In this document: piece after piece, positions 23,742-34,772 of the stretch | How the letters are laid out: each line of letters begins with the position of its first letter | Position numbering within the stretch: the first letter of the stretch is position 1 | Source: Neoscytalidium dimidiatum | Lineage: Eukaryota; Ascomycota; Dothideomycetes; Botryosphaeriales; Botryosphaeriaceae | Assembly (NCBI GenBank): GCA_037367355.1 | Contig: CM074703.1 | Coordinates: 992,001 to 1,056,000 of the forward strand | DNA: 64,000 nucleotides | Direction of reading: 5' to 3' | Program-made: the position numbers and the translations under genes | Notes under the pieces: model-generated | Told to the model about the DNA's origin: nothing | Database searches by the model: none | Seen by the model: the letters and a program-made list of their open reading frames with translations, nothing else

Positions 23742-24230
23742 ATGGAATCCACAAGCAAGAACAACGCTAAGCAGCAGCGCACAACGGGTGCGGCATTCTC
23801 AGAGTCTGTTGCATCGTCTGAGACCAGTTTCTGCCCTTTCGTCCTCCCCGAAGTGCAACAAGGGTCCGAGAAGGAGAGCTGCAGCGGCACATCCTTCTCC
23901 CTAGAGTTCAGCGTACCATTCCTCCCTCCAGACGCTGGCCAATCGGCTTTGAACATGTTGAACCTCGAGATCCAGGCGCACACACATACGGAAGAGACCC
24001 TTCGACAGGTCTCCATGAAAGCATCGAGCTTAGAACGATACTACGTACATCAGTCTATCGCACTTGCAGCATGGCAAGCATCATACCAAGAATGCTGCGT
24101 TAAGATTCAGCTCCAGGACCAAGAGATCGATCGACTTAAGGAAGAAATTAGAAGCCTAAGAGCCGAGAATCAACGACTGAGGGACGAGGTTAGTTCATGG
24201 CCCGGAATCTCTCGGCCAGCCTCAGCGTAA
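23742..24230 (+). CDS. Small coiled-coil protein, family unknown
   Basis: 162 residues from the ATG at 23742. The N-terminal 60 residues are low-complexity Ser/Gln-rich; residues about 75-155 are strongly helical. They end in a heptad-like segment (IQLQDQEIDRLKEEIRSLRA, then ENQRLRDEV) typical of a leucine-zipper-like coiled coil, without a basic DNA-binding region. A possible donor (gttagt) right after LRDE means the 3' end could be spliced differently, so the last 13 residues are uncertain. It resembles in style, but not in sequence, the coiled-coil proteins at 37990 and 53825. Confidence 0.6.
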   Translation: MESTSKNNAKQQRTTGAAFSESVASSETSFCPFVLPEVQQGSEKESCSGTSFSLEFSVPFLPPDAGQSALNMLNLEIQAHTHTEETLRQVSMKASSLERYYVHQSIALAAWQASYQECCVKIQLQDQEIDRLKEEIRSLRAENQRLRDEVSSWPGISRPASA

Positions 24231-24347
24231 TATGCCGATGGCGGCAATCGCGAGGCCCTGGGAGAGGGAGATGATGGAAACTCAGAGCACGACTACGCCA
24301 TTTTTTGGTGTCCTTTTCTCGATAACAGTCATCCCATATATTAGAAC

Positions 24348-26032
24348 CTACTGCTCTACATCTGAAATACTGCATTTATGCTTCCGCTTTTCCCGTGGCC
24401 TACTACCTTCATAAGAAACGGAGGTGCTTGGAGTAACGACCGCTGTGCCAGACCGCCCCTTTTCACTTTCCGTAGACTCTACGGATTCTACCATCTCATC
24501 GCTTGCAGTCTGCTGGGCTAGTCCGGTTCCCTCCGATGGCTGAGAGTCAGACGGCTGCGACGTCGCGAAGTTGATACCGAGAGGTATTTGGTCGATAGCT
24601 GAGCAAATTCGACGCAGGTGCTCTGGCATCCATTGTTCGTAAACACTTTTGATAAACTTGTAGGTCTTCCACCTTCTTTTCCCATTCAGTGCCGTGAAAT
24701 CAAACGTATCAACCTGTTGACGGTGGTAGGTCGTCTTGCCCTTAGTACATGCGTAGTACCCATAAATGCGTACCGTTCTATGGTCGTGCGAGATGGAGAA
24801 GCCAAGGATGGTCCGGTGAAGTTCCTGTTCGCGGCCAACAATTCTAAAGAGCTCGACCACGGCGCGCACACCAACCGCCATGCTATGCGCATTCTGGCGG
24901 TCGGCAATATCGAGTGCCGCAGCGCCGCATTTGACCTCACTCGTCAAGAATGGAAAATACATTAGATAGGTGGCCCTAAAGAACGATTCTTCCTTCCGTT
25001 CCCCGATGAAAGGTTGAAGCCTCTGGAGTTGTTCGTTGGTGAAAGCTTCGCGTCTGAAGCCAACTGCATGGTCAGGCTGCGGCTTCGGCCCCACGATCTT
25101 GATCGACGCGTTCCAAGGCTCGTTCGTGCTTTCGATCAAGCAGGTGAGATCGACACCGCTATCCGTCGCCAAATGTTCCGCCGCCAGATCCTCCGGTGAA
25201 GGAACGATTAAAAGAGAGATATCCCGCTTCACCCTAGTCTCGTTTTTGTCTTGAATGTTCCGGAGAGTGTATTTAAACAGCTTGTCAGAGAAGCGGGAAT
25301 GTTCGGGCACCGGCTGCTCTCTTGCGAATAAGGAGCTGAACAACTCTTCACTGCCCTCTACGACGTCGTAGTCATCCATGTAGACACCCTTTTCTGCGAG
25401 ATTCTGCTTGTACAGCGGGTCCTGGTACTGGACAGGATCAGACTGGGTGTTCTCCGTCGTTACTGACTCTGTGCCTGCAGCACGGCGACGGACAGAGGAC
25501 GACGACTTCTTCCTGGCGAGCATATGCTTCATTATGGGTTCGGGACAGAAAAGCTCCTTAGGCCAGCGACAATTATGTTTTCGCCAATAGTCGATCGGAT
25601 CGCAGCGATTCGCCGTTTCCCTCAGGGCGACCTCGTCAGGAGCAGCCCGCTGTCGCTTTCGTGCTTGCTCGAGTTCTCGATGCGAAGGAATCTGCGTTTC
25701 GCACAGCTTTCGTTTCCGGGTAATGTCTTGCGCTGGCCCGATTTCTGGCTGCGAGAGTGTCAGTTCCACCGTGACCAGCAAGGAACGCAACGTACGTGGT
25801 CCACCAAAGGCTCGCCTTTCACAGACGGGACAGAGTCCTGCAGTTTCTCTGTTGCGAGCTGCTGTGTGAGCCGTTGCAGCCGCTCGCTCTTGCGGACGGG
25901 CGCTGACGAGGCTTTTCGAATCCCCTTCGGCCGGTTTCCTTTCCCTGCGACGTCAGCGAACGATAGAAAGCTTCAAGATGAAAGGGTCATACCAGGACTG
26001 GCCGCAGTTGAGTGATATGCGACACACTTCAT
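24348..26032 (-). CDS. DUF7924-family fungal protein, possible PD-(D/E)xK nuclease fold
   Basis: Three exons: 26032-25993, 25944-25796, 25748-24348; introns 48 and 47 bp; 529 residues. The N-terminal 110 residues are basic (SAPVRKSERLQRL, RKRKLCE, ARKRQRA), suggesting nuclear targeting. The rest matches the DUF7924 pattern I know from many fungi: MKHMLARKKSSSSVRRR, RDISLLIVPSPEDLA, WNASIKIVGPKPQPD, FRREAF, ATYLMYFPFLTSEVKCG, ALDIADRQNAHSMAVGVRAV, LGFSISHDHRTVRIYGYY, FDFTAL and MPEHLRRICSAIDQIP. Asp289 (PDHAVGF) followed by Glu334-Val-Lys336 in a predicted beta strand has the spacing of a PD-(D/E)xK restriction-endonuclease-like core. That is inference, not established function. The start relies on two splices that keep frame. 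Confidence 0.83.
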
Positions 26033-26956
26033 ATTAATCCGCTGTGCACTGCTGCGGGCCGTTTTGGATGGGGGGCGAACGCAAGTCGTGTATGCGATGT
26101 TGGAGATGGCGCTCAGACGGCCGGCGTCACCTGCGTCGTGTCACCGGCCAATAATCTAGAAAGGCGGCCACGGCGTCCTCGGGTCCGAGCGTCATACCCC
26201 GCTGGTATGACCCGCACCGGTCTCGATCGCCCGTAGGGTTGCACGGCGAACGTGAGCTCTGATTGAGCCGTTCCGTCCCACCGTTCGCATCGTCGTCGCT
26301 TTAGCTTGAGGCCAGAAGCACCCTGGCAGCAGAATAAATGTCCGATTCGATGAGCCATCGATGCGGGGCGAACTACCGGAGCCTCCGCCCGATGCGAGCG
26401 GGCCAAGTTGCTCAACGTGTGCCGCGCCGTGGCTTAACCATGGCAAGGGCAAGTGCTTTGCCCTTTGTTTTACTATCTTCCGATGGACTTAGACTCTCGT
26501 CCGTATGCTGCACAGTCCTACAGCGAGACCGTCTCCACCGCTGTCCACAATTATCATCTGGCCGAGATCCGTGTGCGATTGAGGTGGACCCAGCCCTTCT
26601 CCATGAAGTGCTGGGCAGCCAAACCAAGTTGATATTGCAAGGGAGGAAGATAGCGGATTGTGGCTAGTAATATACACTGTATTGAGAAGTTCCTTTCTCT
26701 GGTGGCACATTTGAAAACATAGGGCTGTAGGCGCACAGCACGCTAATATCTCTACATTAGATAAAACCACCTTATGGCACAGAGCCATCGTTGACTCGAT
26801 AGTCCTATTTTTTGTTGTATATTCCCTTGACTACATACTATAAGACGTTCATAATATAAGGGAGAACCAGATAGCATCCTATTTTACCAGCGGCATCCGC
26901 TACTAGGTTATCATGTCCTAGAGGTCGGGGCGGTACTTGTGCGTTGATTTCTTTCT
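26033..26956. other. Intergenic region
   Basis: Upstream of the DUF7924 gene; open frames on both strands lack support. No repeat recognised. Confidence 0.5.
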
Positions 26957-27377
26957 TCATATATACGGCGCTAAAATTAGTAGGCGGCTAGTAAAGTCAG
27001 CGGGTTTACACGTACTTTTCTCAGCGGTTATCCATTGTTGCAGTTTCCACTTCACGAGCTCTGGACTGAACTCTCTCTTACGCTCTAGATCGTCCCTCGA
27101 AAGCTGAGCCCTAAGGTTCCTTATAATGTCCATTAGGACACTATTCGAGACCCCAGATAGGTCGAACGGCTCTGGTTTCTGCTCTTCTTTCCAATACTCG
27201 TCTTCGTAGAGAAGCTTTCTTCCTTCTTTGAAGACAGCATCCTAATACCTGTTAAAAGGCTGCTAGTACACTTTGCTAACTTACTAAACCTACACGAAAA
27301 CGTTTTTGTTGGTGAGTGTTCCATCCGTAGATCTCCATCACCTGCTCGTTTTTCATCTTGGTATGGATTTCTTCCAT
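26957..27377 (-). CDS. Hypothetical 107-residue protein
   Basis: Three exons joined in frame: 27377-27294, 27241-27016, 26970-26957; introns 52 and 45 bp, the latter with a ctactaattttag branch/acceptor. The product starts MEEIHTKMKNEQVMEIYGWN and contains FKEGRKLLYEDEYWKEEQK, GVSNSVLMDIIRNLRAQL, SRDDLERKREF and VKWKLQQWITAEK. It looks helical and soluble. The clean splice logic and amphipathic helices make it credible, but I do not recognise a family. The frame stays open upstream of the chosen Met, so an extra 5' exon is possible. Confidence 0.6.
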
Positions 27378-28496
27378 GGCTCGGGTCTCGGAGGGTACGA
27401 GCGGAGAGATCGACAAATGGAATACCAGCAAAAGAGCGAGATGATGAAGCTGCCAAAAAAAAAGGACATATGCCCGCGTGGTCAAAACAGCTATGGAAGA
27501 GGCTGAAGTGCCGGGTTGCCACGTAATCCTTGGTACATATGAGGTCTTCCGACTGCGCCATAGCCAAGCAGCAGTCCCTACAACCTGGTCGGTACGAGCT
27601 GAACCCGCCCCACAGTACGAGGCGTCTAGCTCGCCGGAGAACGGATAGGATATGTGGGGGCAATGGTTTGTGCAATGCGCACAATGCTCTTCTGGTTCGG
27701 TAAGTATTCGCGTGAGATGCATCCCAATAAGCGCTCACTGCGCACGCTAATGTGTCGTCTCCAGGGGTCACGGATGCGGGCGGTCATGCAGCCCTCAGCC
27801 CCGACTAGTTCTCCTATTGGACCGTTGATGATCGTCCGAGGCAGTGGTGTTGATAAATCGCGCAAAATACGAGATAATGCCGAGAAACGGCAGAAAGGCC
27901 AGAAGCGACGGTCGTCCGCGGCCATGGTGTTGAAAAATCGCGCAAATACGAGATAATGCTGAGAAACGGCAGAAAGGCCAGAAGCGATGATCATTCGAGC
28001 CGAGCCACCCCAGCCATGGACCAGGCGTCAGGCGGCGTGATATCTCTCGCCTCTGTCTGCGGCATGTACTGATGCATTGCCGCAGCATCCATCCCTGTTG
28101 GATGGTAAAGCCTGCTGGTGCGTGACGTCGCAGTACATCCGTTGGATGATAGCGTCCCGGAATGCAACATACGCTGTACCGGTGGATTGCACCGCAGGTC
28201 CAGTTCATAATTACTATTCCTCCAGGCTTGCATGACTGGCCTCGGCACTGTGACCGCAGACGCCAACTGTCCTCTCATCGACGAATGAGCTCGTTAGGGA
28301 AGACCACTCCGGCGCATGGCCTCGTGGGCACGATTGCAGAAATCGTTTTGGTCTGTTATTCTCCTGCCCGCGAACGCGAACGCTCGGGGTACCAAAAATT
28401 CTGATGTGGTCTGCATGGCCGCATCCATAGAGTATCAGCACAAGCTACATTTTGCCCGTGGTCTTCGTGGAACTCGGAATTTCTTATGGAGCTACA
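27378..28496. other. Intergenic region with a local tandem duplication
   Basis: No supported gene; the main content is the 80-bp direct repeat listed separately. Confidence 0.5.
27847..28001 (+). repeat. 80-bp tandem duplication (two copies)
   Basis: Two adjacent copies begin GTGTTGA(T/A)AAATCGCGCAAA at 27847 and 27927 and continue through CGAGATAATG and GAGAAACGGCAGAAAGGCCA in both. The second copy has lost one A and carries a few substitutions, so the duplication is not brand new. Confidence 0.9.
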
Positions 28497-29020
28497 CTAT
28501 TTCTGCTTATAGATAAGCCGTTGCAATGCGTCAGGTGTGCTCGTCGAATCCACCCAGCCAGGCGTACGATCTAACAAGGGACGGGTGGGACATAAGGGCC
28601 GATATGTACATGTGCGGCGTAAAAAAGGCGGACCTCTAGGAACAGCATCATCTTCTGACTCAATGGTGAGCAGCAGAAATGCTCGGCTCACAGCAAACGA
28701 TACTCCCGAAGAGAGAGAGTTTGCTTCTTCAATGCCATATGCGGTTGATTCCGAAGCCAGGGAGGGCATAGTCCACCTGCACGCGAGCAAACTTGTGGAT
28801 GAGTCTTCATACGGTAACACATGCTTGCCCACTCTATGATTATCTCTGTCCTGAAAATTGCATGGCTCTTCACTTGTGTCCGGATTCCTCGCCCGCGGCA
28901 CTTCAAGAGATAGAGCACGCGAGGATTCGGCGCCACTGTCATTCACCGGGCGTGCTGGCACGATCCTTGTCATCAGTCCCTCAACAGTCATCATGCTCCG
29001 ATCTTGGAGCATTACCTCAT
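28497..29020 (-). CDS. Hypothetical 157-residue protein with a 5-nt first coding exon
   Basis: Model: exon 29020-29016 (ATGAG), intron 28966-29015 (gtaatg...actgatgacaag), exon 28965-28497. It reads MRIVPARPVNDSGAESSRAL, then a Ser-rich and Pro-rich sequence. The intron was chosen because a TTTAAA box lies 55 bp upstream and the joined frame stays open for 156 codons; an unspliced start at 29012 gives nearly the same protein. A plus-strand frame (28537-28839) overlaps and cannot be excluded as the real gene. No family recognised. Confidence 0.4.
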
Positions 29021-29133
29021 CGTGGGAAGTCTTTGTGTTTAAGTGATGGCTGCGCCGCGCAATGCATGGACATTTAAAGCTCGAGCTCCCACATCAGCAT
29101 CACATGCAGCGCGACCGCCACGAGAACTTCACC
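29021..29133. promoter_or_regulatory. Compact divergent promoter with one palindromic TTTAAA box
   Basis: Only 113 bp separate the two proposed start codons. A single TTTAAA at 29073-29078, readable as a TATA box on both strands, lies about 55 bp from each. Bidirectional use is inference. Confidence 0.45.
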
Positions 29134-29967
29134 ATGGCAGCTTCAGAGCCCTTCCTTCGTAAAGCAACTCCGTTCCCTCGTCAGGCAGAACGGACGGCTA
29201 CGCCCAGTCTCCCGAATGACTATCAATATTCTCTTTGGGAAGGTTCTCAAGGAGCTTTCCAGGCCTCTCCATCTCAACCTACGCTTGAACAGCCACAGCC
29301 TGTAGCCGGACGACGCCCCAGGTTCCTGAACTCTACTGATGGTATTTCACGTCATGCACTTGACATATTTGATTGAAAACGTCTACTAACAGACCTTAGC
29401 GCCTGCTGGAGCCAGCGGCTGGGATGACTTTGGCTGGCCCGAATCGAGCCTTGACTGGGAATCCACCGACGGGTCTGATATCATCTGGGAGACCGATGAC
29501 TTGTTATATAATTTTTGTAAGTACTCCTACTACAATAATGGACTCTTGCTCATAGTGTAGCTCCTTGCCAGTCCGCCGAAACAGTCATCCGCAAGATGCC
29601 CAAAGTCGATTCTTTTCACTCACGATCGGCATCTCCACTGCTTGAGAGCAAGGAAGTTGTCGTTGGTATATGCTGCAGGAAACATGATGGGATCATGCAG
29701 TACCAGAAGACTGTGGAAATTGTGGGCACCAAGCTCCCATCCCCACAATTCTGGAGAGATGTGAAGGATGGAGGAGATTCTTCGAGTAGCTACGCCAACA
29801 TGGTGCTCTGCACTCAGAAGAGCGAATGGCTCAAGTTTGGCTCTGAGTGTGCTTCCGACGCCATCAAGGCGTACTTGCAGAAGAAAGGATTTGGGGGACT
29901 CTACTCATCTATTGTTGAGGGGGCGCAATTTCCATTTCCAGTTGGAGAGGGCACTTGGACCATCTGA
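29134..29967 (+). CDS. Hypothetical 243-residue protein, acidic middle and folded C-terminal domain
   Basis: Three exons: 29134-29341, 29400-29516, 29561-29967; introns 58 and 44 bp, both preserving frame. The N-terminal 70 residues are Pro/Gln-rich. The middle is acidic and Trp-rich (GWDDFGWPESSLDWESTDGS), reminiscent of an activation domain. The C-terminal about 110 residues (from KEVVVGICCRKHDGIMQYQK) look like a compact alpha/beta domain ending in FPVGEGTWTI. No signal peptide. A TTTAAA box lies 55 bp upstream. Family not recognised. Confidence 0.65.
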
Positions 29968-30908
29968 AATGGTGTTGCAATCAAGTTGACAAGCTAGAAG
30001 CGCGGGGGGTTTCCCATATCTCCACTCAATATTCTTTGCGTCTTCCCGTAGACATTGATTCTATGGCTGCCACCTTCAGTGTCGTTGAAACCCTTTAGCT
30101 GCTGTTGCATTTGCTTAATCATTACTACCATTGCCATTGCGGAGCCGCTCAACGCTGCGGCAGAAATGCCAACTTACCGCGCATAGGATACTCGGACCCA
30201 CTAGCATCCAGTGAGTCGGGTCCTATTTCCGACATGGCGGTAAACGAGGTTGACATCTTGGCCGCAAGCCCTTGCTGGACAGGTGCCACCTGCGCTCTTT
30301 CGAGGGGGTCTGCGAGTCAAGTGGACTTCGAGTCAGCAATGGTTGCTTTTTGTGGGCTGCAGCATGGATGAGCTCGGCACGCGCTTCTTGGAGAACGTGC
30401 GACTCTTTGGTGTGGAGCCAAGACACCTCTCGAGATTGTATACAAGGTGGTTTCGCATGCGGTTGCGATATGAAGCAATTATAGACGGCCTACCCCAGCC
30501 ACGTAGCTACAGAGGGCCTCTAAGACAGTCTCGGGCCTTAATCACTCTTCCTTCCTTGACCTTATGAGGTGAGTATCATGTGGATTCCGATCACCCGTAT
30601 GGAACTTCCGATGAGAACGCGGTTCACGTTGAGCTTTTTTTTTTTTTTTTTTTTGGCGACGGACACGTCAGGCTGTGCCTGACCCCCATCCGGAGACACA
30701 GATCATGATCTTGCTCAGGGCTCCACCTTCACTCCTCAACAGGGAACACTCCCGTGTTATGGGTTATTCCTGGGAGAGATAAGCGGCTACCTGAGTAGCT
30801 GCGCATGACACTTCTACATCGGGCATATGCAGACTGTTCGTTCACTCGGGCCAAGTGCCGCACTTGCCGCCCGTTGGCCAAGCTTCTGAAGGTCGAGCTA
30901 TTACACAT
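29968..30908. other. Intergenic region with a poly-T tract
   Basis: Contains an uninterrupted run of 22 T (about 30635-30656). No supported gene on either strand. Confidence 0.5.
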
Positions 30909-31608
30909 TCAGTAAGTCGTTTCTAGCTTCTCCATGCCCCCGTAGTTGCTACATGCAAGCTGTTGGCCTGGTGGTGTTATGCCGGGATTCTGCCCCAGTT
31001 GCGACTCCAACCGTTGTAAGATAGCCTCAATGCGTTCATCTCGTTTCGCCCATCCTTCACGCGCCTTCTCCGACCTTTTCCTCATGTGCCACTCTTCGTC
31101 CCGCTTCACCCGTGATCGCTCACGAGAGTGCTCCATGTTACAAACCACCCAAATAGGCAATGTCCCGCGGACGCGGTCCATAGTCCTTTCCTCGAATCTC
31201 CACCGAGATTCTATGCCGCTATTTGAAGTTTGTATCCAAGCGCTAAAATCCTTCCTCTGATTGGTCTTCCGCCCGTACGCCCCAATCCCAGGGCATGCGG
31301 CCGGAGTGGGCCTCCTTTGAACATCCAGGCTGGGGATCAAATCATTTCGGTGGCAGCTTCGAGCCCTGCGCGGAACTCCGGGACTCGAATGTCCCTGAGC
31401 CGAGGGCGGGTCCTGTGGCTAAGTTAGTGCATGCTTTGCTAGTGAAGAGCCTACATACCGGTTCAGCCAAAGGCCTAAGAGCTCGCTCATTAGAAGAGGC
31501 CCCGCTATCAAGGATATGCTTCACACGTATCTGGAGGGAAGACCGCTCCGAGATTACATTGTCATCCGCAATAACTCGGGACATGGTGGAGGAGTACCTG
31601 GGATTCAT
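30909..31608 (-). CDS. Hypothetical 219-residue protein with a basic helical C-terminus
   Basis: Two exons, 31608-31459 and 31418-30909, joined by a short 40-bp intron (gtatgt...cactaacttag, a textbook branch/acceptor). The N-terminus is MNPRYSSTMSRVIADDNVIS. The middle is Pro/Arg-rich. Residues about 145-195 form a charged helix (HSRERSRVKRDEEWHMRKRS and WAKRDERIEAILQRLESQLG) that could be a coiled coil. A TATA-like CATAAAG on the minus strand lies about 50 bp upstream of the ATG. Joining the two frames restores one long reading frame where neither alone has a sensible start. No family recognised. Confidence 0.6.
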
Positions 31609-32108
31609 GTTAGCTTGAAGCCGGACGGAGTGTTGTCTCCTGGACGTTGACGCTCCCTTTATGCACGCTACTCCAGGCCATCGTGGCACGGGAGAGCTCC
31701 GGCAAGCGCGGGAAAAATCTGCATAACTGCACGAATCGGATCATCTGAGGCGGTAGACTAGTGTGATACTAGCTGTAATCTCCGTCACTGCATGTTGGCG
31801 TTTTCATTGCCATTAGAGAACATCTGCGGATTGGCGCTTTTGGCACCTTTCAGGGAGACCGTGGGCACCAGTAACATCACCATTCTCACTTCGCCAACTA
31901 TTTGGTGTGGTCATAAACAATAGCATTGCCTTTGCATTTCTATAGCACGAGGACGTGCAGGTCCTTGTGCCATTGACTCCACACCCTCATCTCCTCCGCT
32001 CCCGCCCCCCAAAAGCAACATCACTTCTCTCTTCGCTTTCTCTAACCGAGAACCCGATCCCCGAAGAGGCCTGGAGGGTAGATGATTCGAGGGCAAAAAG
32101 TGACATAA
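31609..32108. other. Intergenic region
   Basis: Carries the TATA-like box of the gene at 30909-31608 (31656-31665). No other feature seen. Confidence 0.5.
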
Positions 32109-32309
32109 CTACAGTGGTCCAGTGTTGATCGTGACTCGGAGGTCCAAGTGGAGATTGCCAATCTTTGCCTTTACTTTGGTTCTCGGTGGCTTGGGTGTAC
32201 CCGTGGTATCATAGCCGCCGCGGCCATTATCGTGTTCCTGCGAGATGATCTGAAATTGAGTCAGTGAGTTATTAAAGATCAGCCCAAGAGCACAAACTGG
32301 TTTTCCCAT
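32109..32309 (-). CDS. Candidate 50-residue protein
   Basis: Model: exon 32309-32298 (Met-Gly-Lys-Pro), 48-bp intron 32250-32297 with a ctgac branch and ttcag end, exon 32249-32109. The product continues IISQEHDNGRGGYDTTGTPK and ends LHLDLRVTINTGPL. A strong TATAAATATA on the minus strand lies about 85 bp upstream. Without splicing, the same frame gives a 66-residue protein from the same ATG. No family; small size limits confidence. Confidence 0.4.
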   Translation of the reverse strand: MGKPVCALGLIFNNSLTQFQIISQEHDNGRGGYDTTGTPKPPRTKVKAKIGNLHLDLRVTINTGPL

Positions 32310-33025
32310 GTCTCGTGAAGATGGACTTGACTGTAGTTCGTGTTTTGGATCTCTGAGTTTCTTGTTGGATGAAGAGATCGAGACTGGCGGCATATATTTA
32401 TACAAGAGACACACCTGATGATGGATGGCACAGCAAGCTGAGTTCTCATGCGAGTGGATAGTGCACCGGAGTGGACGCCGCGTCTTGCTAGCATTAAGCG
32501 ACATCGCCGTAGTACTCCACTTACCATCCATGCTGGGAGCCAAGCTATGATCTCTAATCCACAGGAGTACGAGGGGCCTATAGGATGCTGCGGCAGGTGA
32601 AGACTTGAAGAGGACCCACGCCACGAAAGTGGCCCGATGACCGAGGAAGCTGAGCCAGCTGCAGGAGAGTCAGTGCAGCAATGCTTTTCCGTATCAATTA
32701 ATGTGGGCCCTTGTGAGTGCTTCCTGCAGGATCGCGAATGGCATCGCCCCCCGATGTTCCCTGCCAATCTACAGCAAGTTCACGTCATTTTAGGAGGTGC
32801 GTGGTGTGCTATCTTCGCCCTGCAAGCCGCTTCCGCGCTCCATATGCCCCCGAAATTAGCTCTCTGGTCCTGTCCAAGCGATGAGGAGTCACGCGGGAAT
32901 GATGCTCAGAAGAAGGCGCTTCGCTACGTCGAGACGGCCTATATAAGTGTCCAACTCGCTGGCCCAGTGCCTCATGTCAAGTCACCACGAATAACCCAGC
33001 GAAAATCAGACATCAAGCAGACAAG
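32310..33025. promoter_or_regulatory. Divergent promoter region with two TATA boxes
   Basis: TATAAATATA on the minus strand at about 32391-32402 serves the 50-residue gene, and TATATAAG at 32940-32947 serves the plus-strand gene at 33026. Intervening open frames have no support. Confidence 0.5.
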
Positions 33026-33946
33026 ATGATCGTCCCTATCTCCCAAATCGATGGATCTGAAGCTATGAGCAATCATATGTATAGTAAGGCCCCGAGCAAC
33101 ACCTTCAATTTGTCATAACTAAGTCATCTAGTGGAAGGCCGAGTCGACCACTCGCTGCAGCAGGATTTCTCCTGGCTCAATCTCGAAGATGATTCCGAGG
33201 ATGATGCAACTACTATTTATGATAGCTCCGAGCTATGCGAGTCGGACAGCGATGCCGGTGACATCGGGAATGATGTGACTACCGTGCATGAGAGCTCCGA
33301 TCTCGACGAGTCAGACCATGGTTCAGAGTACCTACGCAGGACCACGGTCCACCACCATTCCGATCAGCTGCCACTTGCGTGGCGGATTGAAGCCGAGAGA
33401 GAGACCCCGGAGCTGGAAGAGCCTCTAAATGGTATTATCATGGAACAAAAGCACGAATCATTCGCTTACGTGGATATAGTCCCTCCGAACATCTGGACCA
33501 CAGCCCCTACGACCGGGCAGGAACCTTTATGCCAAGCTCGCTCAGCAACTCCCGAAAGTACAGATCAGGGCTCGTACATGAAGCCCAATCTTTTAGAGGA
33601 TATTGTCTGTGCGATTGAGGTATGGTACGACTTCCGGAAGGGGGAGTGGTTGTATCGGAAGAAAAACCTCGAATGGCACGTTGTCAGCCATGCCGAGCTT
33701 TCCAATATGCTGGATAGGAAAAGCGTTCATATGGTGTTTTATGGTGATGAAGAATATCAGATGGGCAAAATTCAGTTTGATCCTCTCACTGAAAGACCGA
33801 AAGACTTTACGGTGGTAGTGGCTTCTGAGTGGTCTGACTGGAAGCCCATGGACGGGGAGGATTATGAAGTTGACAAGGCTCACCATGACTTCTACCAGCA
33901 CCAGGTGATCAAAAGAGTATGTTTGGAAGGAAATTGGGGATACTGA
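33026..33946 (+). CDS. Hypothetical 290-residue acidic protein
   Basis: Two exons, 33026-33083 and 33132-33946, with a 48-bp intron whose acceptor creates a new Met codon across the junction. The first 100 residues carry a degenerate duplicated acidic motif, DATTIYDSSELCESDSD and later DVTTVHESSDLDESDHG. The C-terminal about 110 residues (from EDIVCAIEVWYDFRKGEWLY through VFYGDEEYQMGKIQFDPL to VIKRVCLEGNWGY) look like a folded beta-rich domain. No signal peptide. TATATAAG lies 80 bp upstream. No family recognised; the internal acidic repeat resembles a transactivation or binding motif. Confidence 0.65.
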
Positions 33947-34772
33947 AAATAGATCTAGTGCTATCAAGTAGATTCCAGTGCTATTTTCTCCGACTCGTGC
34001 GCTGAACTTGCATCGCTGTGAGCTGAGTCGTGTCCAGGAGGCCACCCGCTGGAAATGGCCTGCGAAATAGTGGTTGAAGAGAGGCAATGTTCAGAGTTTG
34101 GCCACATTAACATTTAGTGATAGTTATGACTGAGGGCATCTGATGCAAGCGGTTAGCTGCCACTAGCGTACTCTGAATCAGAACTACTTGCTTTTGGTCC
34201 GATACGCCACTACATCGCTTAGGTGCGTGGGTCTAAACGGGCACCTTCGCCGCACACTTGCTCTTTGATCCGAGCCATGTGTGGGCCACCTCAGTACGGA
34301 CAGATCGGTCTGTTGCCCAGTGTACTCGACGGTGGAGATCCTGCATGGCGCGGGAGGCTTTTGACGCGAAGCGCCACCGTACGGGACAGGGGGTCGGAAG
34401 GGCTCCGCAGGTGTGATGGAGGGTACCCGTATGACTTCATGCGGATGCTCATGCAGGTGGGTCTTGTAGGGTGCACTCCATCAGCCTGTGCCAATTTGGA
34501 CTACGCCGCGTTGACGCTGCGGCGTCTTCCTGCCTCGCCTTGTCTTCACGCCGCTTTACGTGGCAAGGAGTGGGGTAGAGATGCGGTGAGAATACTAGCC
34601 CGGTACAACAATCGAATGGCTGGGCAAATACGATAGTCTAATAAGTTCACGTGATGTACCTCGCTGGGCACATAAAGGGCACATGGAAGCGCCGCCCAAA
34701 CCTATCCATACGGCTTCATGCTCCATCTCTAACCTCCTGCTCTGTCTCCACAAGAGTCTTCAAACTTTCTCA
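33947..34772. other. Intergenic region
   Basis: Contains CATAAAGG at 34671-34678, a TATA-like box 95 bp before the next gene. A 137-codon plus frame (34223-34636) is unsupported. Confidence 0.5.

Noticed and set aside
28537..28839. Plus-strand 100-codon frame with a protein-like C-terminal half
   Set aside because: Overlaps the minus-strand 157-residue model, which has a TATA-like box and a splice model; kept as a possible alternative only.
34223..34636. 137-codon plus-strand frame
   Set aside because: No promoter element, no splice support, Arg/Gly-rich composition without recognisable motifs.
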